This document shows positions 1 through 17,300 of a DNA stretch of 64,000 nt, in pieces. This DNA comes from Rallus limicola (Eukaryota; Chordata; Aves; Gruiformes; Rallidae). Location of the stretch: the NCBI GenBank assembly GCA_022605955.1, contig JAKCOZ010000021.1:16108161-16172160 (forward strand). Direction: 5' to 3'. Within the stretch, counting starts at the first letter, position 1; each line of letters begins with the position of its first letter. Position numbers and translations under genes: made by a program. The notes under the pieces are model-generated. The model saw only the letters and a list, made by a program, of their open reading frames with translations, did not search any database and had not been told where the DNA came from.

Positions 1-768
1 GAGGGGTGTAGTCCCCTTCTTTGTCATCGCAGGAGGGGACAGGGTTCTGCACAGCTCTGGCAGCTGTCAGCAGGGATGACAGCATCACAGAGCAGCTGTG
101 GAGGTGGGAGACCAGCCCCCCTTCCCTCCTCCCCTCCTTCCCCTTCCCACTGAAAACACCATGTGTTGTAATTTCTGCAGATTGCAATTAAATGCCAGGG
201 CTGTGAGTGGAGCAGGTTCTTGCCTAGGGAAAGGCCATGGGGTGGAGGTACTGCTGTGGTGAGGGGCAAGCTGGGGTAGGGGGGCTGCTCACAGTCCTGC
301 CGGGTACTGTGCCACTGTTCACCCTGGTGTCATGCACAGGTTGCTTCTGGAGTTGGGGAGCTCCTGACCATGCTGGGCTGGCCCAGAGGGACATTCCTGT
401 CAGTGTGGGACTCTGTAGAGCTCAGAACAATGTAGGAGGTCAGTGAGGGTGTGCTGGGATGGGGGGCTGGTGGCCGCAGCTGACCCACTGCTGCCTGGGT
501 GCACCCCAGAGAAGCATCTGCCCTCCAGCCCAGTGAGAGCGGCAGAGAAGACCGTTGCTGCCAGGAAAGCACTCAGGAGCCCCCCCAGCCCTGGGGATGC
601 GCTGAGCAGGGACTGCCAGCACAGTGCTCCCTGCCTTGCTGCCGAGCATCCCGAGGGCAGGGCACTGGGGCAGGCTGAGCTGCAGGCCGTGCCGCAGGCA
701 GCCCCCCCACCCCGTTCCTGTGAGTGACGTCCCTGCGGCACCCGCTGCGGGACTGCGGGTGTTTCAGC

Positions 769-1008
769 AAAGGAAGTTCCTGCTCTGGGACCCGGTTTCC
801 TGCAGCGCTGCCCTGCAGCCCTCCTGCCACCCAGGGACGGGCCCTGCTCCCCGCTGGGTGGGGGCTGTGGGACGGCGCTGCAGCCCCGGGCTGGGGGCTG
901 GGCAGGGGCCGCGCTGGGGTGGCCAGAACCTGGTTATTTTTTTCTTTTAAAATTTACTTATGCAAATCCTGAAGCAGGCGACGTGCCTGTCACCCTGCCA
1001 CTTCCTCT
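769..1008. promoter_or_regulatory. Candidate haematopoietic control element: PU.1-like and octamer motifs upstream of HCK
   Basis: Three motifs lie within 240 bp. AAAGGAAGTT at 769-778 fits the PU.1/ETS core. A perfect octamer ATGCAAAT sits at 960-967. CACTTCCTCT at 999-1008 is the complement of AGAGGAAGTG, a textbook PU.1 site. HCK is a myeloid and B-lineage gene in birds and mammals, so binding sites for PU.1 and OCT factors 0.85-1.1 kb upstream of the first exon are plausible. This rests on motif matching only; short motifs occur by chance. Confidence 0.35.
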
Positions 1009-1270
1009 GAGGCTCCTGAGCCAGAGCAGGGGCTGGGCTGGCCCTCACCCCGACGGTCAGTGTCGCAGTGGGACCGCAGCCACCTTGGCTGCTGCTGGTC
1101 CCGTCCCAACTTCAGGGGTGCTCTGGGTGACCCAGGGCAAAGGCTGGAGTGCTGGGGAGGGGGCTGGGGATGACTTTTGGCACCAGAACACCAGGGCCAG
1201 GAGGGACACGGTGAAGCCCATGAACCAGCCCCCCATCCTGGCCCTTCCAAGATGTGCTGCACAGCATAGG

Positions 1271-1336
1271 TGCCCTGCCCTGCACCCCCCCTGCCCTGCA
1301 CCCCCCCTGCCCTGCACCCCCGCTGCCCTGCACCCC
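1271..1336. repeat. 16-bp tandem repeat, about 4 copies
   Basis: The unit CTGCCCTGCACCCCCC is repeated about four times head to tail with one or two substitutions. It lies upstream of the HCK CpG island and has no visible coding role. Confidence 0.85.
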
Positions 1337-1753
1337 ATCATGGGGCAGCACTCAGGAGGGTTCTTCTTTTCTCCTCCTTGGGGATGGAGCCTCAGGCTCA
1401 CACTGTGACCAGCCTGGTGTCCCCCACTGCCAGCCCTGCAGCAGGCGAGGGAAAAGCCTGGGGATGGCTTTGGGCTGCTGGGCCCCAAATCCCCCGGGGT
1501 TCTGGGGGTCACGGGTGGGCAGGAGGGTCCTGGCACCCGTCGGGAGGAGGTGAACTTGACCCCGATGGCAGCGGGGTCCCCGCGGGCAGCGGGTGCCCTG
1601 GGGAGCTGGTTCCGCTGCCTTCTGCCCCCGAGGGTCCCGCCTGGACCGGGAGGGTCCCGTTTGGTGTGTGATGGGGGTCCCTATCGGCCACGCGCGCCCC
1701 GTCGGGCGGCACCGGCGGAGTCGGGAGCCCTTCGGTCCCGGGACGGCGCCGGG

Positions 1754-1826
1754 GGGCGGGGCCTTACCGGGGCGGGGCGGGGCCTTACCGGGGCGGGGCG
1801 GGGCCTTACCGGGAGGGGCGGGGCGG
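1754..1826. repeat. 21-bp GC-box minisatellite
   Basis: Three near-perfect 21-bp copies are spaced exactly 21 bp apart (1761, 1782, 1803 for the shared GCCTTACC core). Every copy adds an Sp1-type box, so copy number could affect HCK promoter strength. Confidence 0.85.
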
Positions 1827-1834
1827 CGGGAGCG

Positions 1835-1925
1835 CAAACGGGCAGAGTTCGGCAGCGGCGGCTGCCCCGGCTCCGGGACGGGGACCGGGACCAGGACCAG
1901 GACGTGCCCCGGGGCTGTGGGGAAG
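1835..1925 (+). other. HCK: HCK exon 1 (5'UTR), approximate 5' end
   Basis: A strong splice donor (GGGGAAG|GTGAGAG) closes a GC-rich exon at 1925, directly downstream of the GC boxes. The next exon begins at 3661, one base before the HCK start codon, so the 5'UTR must come from an upstream exon and this is the best candidate. The 5' end is a guess from promoter position. The HCK reading frame stays open through this exon, with one in-frame CTG at 1915. Confidence 0.5.
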
Positions 1926-3660
1926 GTGAGAGCCGAGCCGAGCCGAGCCGTGTGCGGAGCCCCGAGGGCGGCGGGGCCGGGCAGGGGGAGCCCGTCGGTC
2001 CGTCCCTGCCCCGGGCACAGCCTCGGCCCGTCTGCCCGGGTCCGGCCCCGGCCCGGCCTCTCTGGGTGCGGTGCCACCTGGGTGCCCCAGGGAGGTGATG
2101 GCCCGGGGGTGGTGGGGAGGTGATGCCGGGGTGTCCCGGTGCAGTGCTGGGGAGGTGGTCCCTGCTGACACCTGCCCTGCCAGCCAAGGCGTGGGGCGGT
2201 GAGGGCACAGGACCACGGGCAGCCATGGTCAGCTCACCCCATCCCACCTGGTCCACTGCCTGGTCCCCACGCTGGGACAGCCACAAGAGCTGCAGGACAC
2301 AGCTCTCCAGGATGGGACACACCAGGAACAGCTGCTCTGACAGCATTCCCTGTGCCAGCAGGAGCTGGTGCAAAGCACACAGCCACCCAGTCACTGCGTG
2401 TGGCTGTGAGCTGGGATGCTGGGGGGCTGTGGGTGAGCTGGGATGCTGGGGGGCTGTGGGTGAGCTGGGATGCTGGGGGGCTGTGGGTGAGCTGGGATGC
2501 TGGGGGGCTGTGGGTGAGCTGGGATGCTGAGGAGCTGGGGGACTGGGGGATGCTTGGATCCTGCTGAGGTGATTGTGCTCTGTACGCCCAAATCCTCCCA
2601 GCCAGTGTGGGACCAGCACAGCAAATACCTCCTGCAGTGCTGGCACGGTCTGTGGCAGGTACTTTCCACCAGGTGCTTTGTGGGGTTGCCAGGGGAGGAC
2701 CCGGTGCTGGGCTTTGCCAGTGGCCAGTCCTGAGCCTGAGCCCAGGGCATCTCTGGTGAGGGGGACATGCTGGCTGGGGGCTGTTGCTGCTGCTCCTGCC
2801 CTGCCCTGGGGAGTGGGGCTGGCTCAGGCATTGGTGTGCTAGGAAGGATGAGGAGTGACCATGGGGTGGGTGGCTGGGAGGTGACAGCAATGTCCCTCAA
2901 GGGCCACAGTGAGGCTAGCAGTGCCATGCATGTCCACTGCAAGGCTAAGGCCACCCCTGAGCCCTGAGCTTCCTTTCTTGTCATGGCCAGCATCTTCTCC
3001 TTTCTCTGGGTTGAGGTCTCCCTCGGGCACAGGAAGTGTCACTGCGGGGGGGTTTCCCCACGCTCACCACTTCTTGCAGCATCCTTTTCTGCTGGTGTTG
3101 CTTGGGGAGCTGGAGAAAGTTGAGCTTTTGCTTTCACCCTGGTGTGGTGGCTGCTGGAGGCAGAGAGCAGCAGAGCAGCCAGGGAGCACGGTGGACAGCA
3201 CTGACCCATGGCAGTGTGGGAACCAGGGGTGTCCTGAGGGATGGGGTGGTCCCAAGCACCAGGAGTCCCGACCTGTAGGTCAGCCCCTCTGTGACAGGGG
3301 TCCTGCTTTGCAAAGAGGCTCTTCCTTGCATTCCCAGCTGGGAAAGCCTTTTCAGGGAAGGGCTGTGAAGCTGCTCCATGGCAGCTGCTGTCACCTGCCC
3401 AGAATTTGCCTCCTGTGACTTCTCCTTTCTCTGCACCAGAAGGTTCCTTTCCTTCTGGCACCTTACTGGGTGCCCATCACTCCATGGCTGCCAACAACCT
3501 CAGCTCCAACAGGGAAGCAGAACCCTCTGCCCGTGGCTGCGTGGCCAGTGGGCTCCCTGTGCCGGGGCTCTGCCAGGCCCGTGGGAGCTGCTGGGAGTGG
3601 GGCTGGAGTGGGGCTTTCACCTCTGTCGCAAGAGCTTCACTTCCCCTCCCCTGGCTGCAG
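1926..3660 (+). other. HCK: HCK intron 1
   Basis: GT at 1926 to AG at 3659-3660. It contains a 27-bp minisatellite at 2406-2533. I see no additional exon or RNA gene. An alternative first exon cannot be excluded. Confidence 0.5.
2406..2533. repeat. 27-bp minisatellite, about 4.7 copies
   Basis: The unit starts GTGAGCTGGGATGCTGGGGG and repeats at 2406, 2433, 2460, 2487 and 2514 with almost no divergence. Because 27 is a multiple of 3, the array stays open in several frames and produces artificial repeat peptides. The G-rich strand is +. Confidence 0.95.
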
Positions 3661-3661
3661 G

Positions 3662-12091
<8,430 letters not shown>

Positions 12092-12607
12092 CAGAGGAGG
12101 CTTGGTGATGACAGCGGATACCCCACACCATGCCTGCCATGTCAGTGGCAGCAAGCACATGCACCCATGCTTTTTTTACTCTGTCCCACTCGTGATCTGC
12201 CTGCACGTTGCCTTCCTCTGCCAGCCTGGCCCAGAACCACATCCCTCCTGTTGTTCCTGGGCTGGAAGCAGGGGCAGGAGGAAGCCACGCTCAGGCCAGC
12301 CCTCTGTGGCTGTGGGACAGAGGAGAAGAGACACAGGGATGTACTTTGTGCCTTTCCCACGTGCCAGAGTGCCTGTGAGGCAGCTGCTCTGGGAAGCGCT
12401 GGCTGGCTGGTGGCTCCCTGTGCCGGCAGCACTGTGGCAGAAGGGGCCTGGCCTGTGCCAGCTACAAAGGAAAAAACAGTTACTGGGTGTTTTTTTTTTT
12501 TAAATTCTTCTGAGATCTTATCATGCTGTTTTGCAGAAGTAGGTGTTTTGGCTGAGAGGTCCTTGATGACATGTTGTTATGTTCTGGTTGTGCTGTGCAG
12601 CACCCAG

Positions 12608-12624
12608 ACCCCCCCCCCCCCCCA
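12608..12624. repeat. Poly(C) tract in HCK 3'UTR
   Basis: An uninterrupted run of C in the transcribed strand, a potential binding site for poly(C)-binding proteins. Length polymorphism or sequencing error is likely here. Confidence 0.8.
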
Positions 12625-12663
12625 TCCTTGCATGTTGGGGAAATCCTAGTGGATTCCCAACTG

Positions 12664-12715
12664 GGCACGCTGTGATGCAGTACATCTCCCAGCCAGGCAC
12701 GCTGTGATGCTGTAC
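12664..12715. repeat. 32-bp tandem duplication in HCK 3'UTR
   Basis: GGCACGCTGTGATGCAGTAC at 12664 recurs at 12696 with one change (T for A). The offset is 32 bp, giving two copies. Confidence 0.85.
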
Positions 12716-13299
12716 CTCAGCTCATCATGGGGTTTGACTGCAAGTTTTGCAGAAACACGCCTCTCCTCTCACCCTCCTGGCTTCCCTGCCAAAGGATTTT
12801 TCACGGTGCTCCCCTCTGCAGAGCACAGGTGGGGTGAGGTTGCCTGTGTGTGGCCCGGTATGGACAGACACTGGCAGTGATTTACAAAGCCCTTCCTGGA
12901 CAGTTCCCTGCAGCTTTGAGGGGAATCTCAAGCCCCAGCCAAGGAGCCCTCTCCCTCCTGTGCCACGCTGCTGGGGCATCTGAATTATCAGCAACGAGCC
13001 GGCCATTCTTTGTGCACTGGTTTTACATTGTTGTTCATTTTCAGTACTTCATTATGGGTTATTTGGGAGAAAGGAGGACGTAGCAGCCTTTTAAAGGCTG
13101 CCCTGTACACCTTTCAGCAGAGGACTGGGCCTGCCACTGTATTTTCCTCACGCAGAGGCGACCCTCGCTGCCCCCGTGCTTTTACCTCGGCTTGGGAAGT
13201 TCTTTTTGTAACCAGTAAAGTATTTATACATCTTCTGGGGGATTTTTTTGGGGGTTTTCCTCACGTTCCCCAGCCTGGGGGGAATGGGGTGTGGTTGCA

Positions 13300-14330
13300 G
13301 GGGGGCGGTGCAAGGCCGGGGGCTTGTAGCGCCCCTTGGAGCGGGCCCGCGGACTGGAGGGACCGGAGCGGATCGGGCCTTTCCAGCCCTCACAGTGCCC
13401 GCACTGAATATGGCGCCCGCGGCGTCGTGCCCACCTTCTGAGCCAAGGCCGCTGCCCTCAGCAAATATGGCGGGACGGGCCACCCCCTTACCCCGTTGGG
13501 TCCGCGGGGCCTCGACCCTCTGGGGAACGGAACAGCAGCGCCCGACCTGGCGGCTGGGCTGGGCTGAGCTGGGCCGGGCCGGGCCCGGCGCCGCCTGCAC
13601 CGACGGAAGAAGCTCCGCCGTCCATCCCAAACCCGGCGCGCCGAGGCCGCTGTCGCCATGGCGATAAGTCCCGCAGCCAACCGCGCGCCGCTTCCGCTGA
13701 CGTCCGCCCCGACACGTGTATCCAAGATGGCGGCGTCGGCGGCGATGGTGAGTATGGCGGCCCGAGCGGCCGGCCCGGCCCGGTCCTGGCGCGGCCCCGC
13801 GCCCTGCCCGCCTCCTCCTCGGCCGGGCCCGGTCGGCGCGCGGAGGCGGAGGCGGCCCGGTGGCGGCCCCGGCGCGGGGCGCTGCGAGGGAGCTCCCGGT
13901 CGGGCCTGCACCGCGCTGGGAGGTACGCGGCGCCCGGCCCGCAGCCCCGCCGGCCTCCGCGCCGCCCCCTTCGCCCCGTTCCCCCGGGCAGCGCCGGCTC
14001 CCGGCCAGGGGAGGCTCTCTGGTTCCGCCTGAGGCCTCGCAGCCGTCCCGCGTCTCCCCGGGGCTGTTCCCGCGGCCCGGGTGGCGGCTGGCGGTGTGAC
14101 CGGAGGAGGGCAGGGGAGAGCGGGGCGGGGCAGGGCTCGGGCCGCCGCTCGGTGCCCGCGGGCTCGGCAGCGCGGGGCAGGTCCTGCCCCGCCGGCCCCG
14201 CGCTCCCTCGGCGGCAAAACTGGCCCCGTTTCCACGATTCACGGGGTTGTCTCTGCAGAAGGGCCGCGGGGCCGGGTCGGGGGATGCGGGGCCGGCGGGA
14301 GCGGAGACTTTGGGCGCTCTCGGCTGTAGG
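13300..14330 (+). promoter_or_regulatory. TM9SF4: TM9SF4 CpG island and promoter
   Basis: A dense CpG block spans the first coding exon. Just upstream of the start codon are an ETS-like CTTCCGC at 13691-13697, a CRE-like TGACGTCC at 13698-13705 and a palindromic E-box ACACGTGT at 13712-13719. The start codon itself lies in a YY1-type AAGATGGCGGC at 13724-13734. Two further ATGGCG motifs occur near 13410 and 13468. No TATA box is visible. The TSS position is inferred only. Confidence 0.7.
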
Positions 14331-17300
14331 GAGCATCAGGCACCCTTCTCTTCCCGGTGCGGTTCTCTCAGGGGGAAGCGCGGGTCTGAGCCGGGTGTTT
14401 ATGCCGAGTGAAGAAGCTGTTGCCCTGTGTGGTGTGTTCAGGAGTGGCAGCAGTTACCGACATGGGGTACGAGCAGCTGCCTGACCTCCCCGTGTCTCTG
14501 CTGTTATCAGTGAGCCCTTCCCCGAGCTCTTGGAGAGCTGGAGATGTTTCCTGTGGGAATTTGCTAGGGTAGGTGAGCCTGGGCACCACCTCACGGAGCC
14601 TGTAAAGGAGCTGGGGTGATGTTAATTATCTGCCTGGTGCCTTGGAGTAGAAAAAAAAAAAGGCTTTTCCTCCTTGCTTTCATAGAAGGATGTTTCCTTG
14701 ATGATGTGTGGTAAGAATAGCTGTGTGAATAAACGGTGTGTGCTGATACAAAGGTCGCTGTTGGCCAGGGTGGGGGGTGTGAGGTGACTCATGTAGTAAA
14801 GCTTGGCAGAAACTGGAAGGGAGATTGGGAGAGCGGAGGTTTTCATTTATTTTGCTTTGAGCCTCTTCATTGCTGGCTTTCTCCCAGGCAGGGAGGAGGG
14901 AGTGTCTGAGCTGCCTTTGAGAGCTGAAGATGGTCCTACAGGGAATTTCCTTGTAGCCTTCTCTTTTATGAGCGGCAGAGAAGACTGCTAACAGCTCTCC
15001 TGGTGTCAAAGGAGCTCTCTGAAATCAATGTGAATGCAGCACTTGTCTCCTTCCGAAAGGCTTTCAGTGACTCCTCTGAGTGCAGGGGTGAGCTGGGCAG
15101 AGATGCAATAAAGATGAGCTTGTCCAAACAGTTGTTAAGAGCATCTAATGAGGCAGCCCTTAAAAAAAGGGGGCTGGGGAGTGTCAGGCTGGCACCTCAG
15201 AGGGGGTGAAGAGCAGGTGCCCTTAGCAGTGTGTGTGTGTCCTGTTAATGAGTAAGTGTTACTCGTGGGATAGAGCTTCTCTTTGTTAATACAGGTGGAT
15301 TTATTTCCTCCCACTAAGTAGCAGGCTGTGTCTTTCCTCTCTTTCTGTCACTGTATTAAAAAGCTTTGGTAAGTGGAACAGTGTATCAGAGCTTCATGAA
15401 TCCAGCTGGACAGAGGGCTCAGCATAGGTTGTGTTCTCCCTGTTTTTCTTAGAAACCATCTTTGAAAGTGAAAAGCTCCTGATTATGTTAGATATCCCTC
15501 TTGTCTTTCTCTGGAGAAAAGAAAGGTGGTGATGCCCATCATCTCATTCATACGATATCCACCACTGCTGCTTCCTGCTTCCTCTTCCTCCCTTTGAGCA
15601 AATACTGCATCGTGTTCTGAAGTTCACACGTGGGTTATGAAACTGTAAGACTTAATCCAGCTCTGATACAGTACCAGCCTTATTAAAATGCTAACAAGAA
15701 TGCTTGAAATCACCGTTACTCAAAGGTTTCTTCAAGCTGTCAGCCTGTAGATAACACTTGCCAGTAACCTGGGCAGGGATGTCTGGCCCTTGGGGTTACA
15801 TTCCAGTGTGTTGGCAGAGTGCCTCAGGGAACAGCTTCTGTTTCTCACTTCCCTGAAGTAAATGTTGGAGTTTAGACCCTGGCAGTGGTTGCTTCAAGGA
15901 CTGCAAGCCGTAGGGAGACACGTGTGTGTGTGGTAGTGGCATAAACACACGTGGTGGGGTCTCTTCACACTGGCTCGGGCTGGGGTTCAGGTGAGTGATC
16001 CTCTGCTCTGGCAGGGTGGGTTTGTGAATTCTCAGAAACTGGCAATATTTAAGTCTTTCTAAATGAAATAAATCAGAGAGACCCTGTCCTGGAATTGTTG
16101 GTGAATACAAGTCCAGTGATAATTACCCAGAAGTACCTTCTTGGAGAAGGGGGTTTGTGTGTGACTTGGCTTCTCCTTGCTGCCCACAGGACAGGAGCCA
16201 CAGTTTGGCTGAGACAAGGTTGGAGTTCATGTGTTGTGACAGCAAACTGCTTCGTTCCAGACTTAATTACAGGGCTAGATTCTGCAGATCTTCCAGGAGA
16301 GATCCCACAGACTTCAGGGCAGCTGCTGCTGCCTTTAGAGGACGGGTGTGCTGAGCTGTGTGACGCTGACGAGTGCGGCTGGTGGTTGGTGTAGCTGTGC
16401 TGGCACCGTGCTGGGTGTTCCTGGTGGGACACGCTCTGCCAGGGGTCCTGCCAGGATTTCCACAGGCTACCTTCCACCAGGGTGAGAAATCCCAGTGTGA
16501 CTGCTGTGTGCAGAAGGAATATTGTGAAATTGGAAATAGTTTTTTTCTGGAGAGAAAGAGGTTTGCTTTCCTCCAGCTGGGTTCTTGCGTGCGATGGATC
16601 AGCTTCTCCCCAGGCTCTGAGATCTGGGGGACAGGGGCAGGAGGGGGGTTGATTGTGATTCTGTGGTTCTCTCATTTAGGTCCTGTTCTCCTAATAAAGG
16701 GTCTCTTACAGATGTGTGTCTGCATGTAGCACATATAGGAAAACACTTAAGGTGCAGTCAATCCAAATGGGGTTTGTTCACATGCAGCTTGGTCTGGAGG
16801 TGTGCTGATTTGTTCTGCTACTTGGTGCTTCACTGTTTCGTTTCCTGGCACCTCAGGTGCAAGACTGTCACCTGAGAGGTTTTTCTGTGTGTGTTTTGAA
16901 ATGTAAATAAGTGGTAAAGGCCATGCAGGTGGTGTGTGTCCTGCGTGTTGGAAGTCTGTGCCTCTCCAAGGCCCCATGACTGAATTAAAGGAGAGCTCTG
17001 TCCAGCGAGTTTTGGTCTTGCATGGGAGATACCTCACTTGGGAGATGCCTGTGGGCTATGTTGGTTGCCTGGCCAGGCCCACGAGTTGTGCAGATGTTTT
17101 GGTACGTGTCTGTGTTGTCCTTGGTAAGCTGCTGCCTTTGTTGGGAGAAGAGGAAGCACATCTGTTGACAGGGCAGCAGAGATCCTGATAAGAAAGGTCC
17201 CTGGCATCAGCCTGCAGGTGAGCTGCTGGGTTAGGAACCTGTGCCAGGCATTTCCTTCAGCTGTCACTTCCAAAGCTTCCCCCACCTGTTGCACAGCAGC

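Larger units (their letters stand above)
1..1700. other. Intergenic flank upstream of HCK
   Basis: No exon of a recognisable protein could be assembled here on either strand. The segment has a GC-rich, low-complexity composition, so it is full of chance open frames. In the human order the next gene upstream would be CCM2L; an ATTAAA near 187-192 followed by G/T-rich sequence could be the end of such a gene, but nothing else supports this. It also holds ETS and octamer motifs and a short C-rich tandem repeat, listed separately. Confidence 0.6.
1680..2060 (+). promoter_or_regulatory. HCK: HCK CpG-island promoter with tandem GC boxes
   Basis: A sharply GC- and CpG-rich block precedes the first HCK exon. 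Within it a 21-bp unit carrying a GGGGCGGGG Sp1-type box and the core GCCTTACCGG is repeated three times (cores at 1761, 1782 and 1803), followed by one more GC box near 1813-1826. No TATA box is visible, so dispersed initiation around 1830-1860 is likely. The promoter assignment is inferred from composition, the downstream splice donor and the distance to the coding exons. Confidence 0.65.
12092..13240 (+). other. HCK: HCK 3'UTR, approximate end
   Basis: Follows the TAA at 12089-12091. No canonical AATAAA is seen. The best signal is the variant AGTAAA at 13214-13219, followed by G/T-rich DNA (GGGGGATTTTTTTGGGGG near 13237-13254). It contains a poly(C) run near 12608-12624 and a 32-bp tandem duplication. 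The end is inferred; earlier cleavage is possible. Confidence 0.5.

Noticed and set aside
187..192. ATTAAA as the 3' end of an upstream gene (CCM2L by human synteny)
   Set aside because: A single hexamer with no coding exon of that gene in the window is too little support.
1352..2646. 241- and 321-codon minus-strand open frames over the HCK promoter
   Set aside because: They owe their length to the GC-box and 27-bp tandem repeats, which stay open because the period is a multiple of 3.
13148..14242. 364- and 281-codon antisense open frames over the TM9SF4 CpG island
   Set aside because: Pro/Arg/Gly/Ala-rich translations typical of CpG-island shadow frames.
16648..16676. Possible CR1 tail (GTGATTCTGTGGTTCT) in TM9SF4 intron 1
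   Set aside because: No CR1 body is recognisable upstream of it, so chance similarity is as likely.
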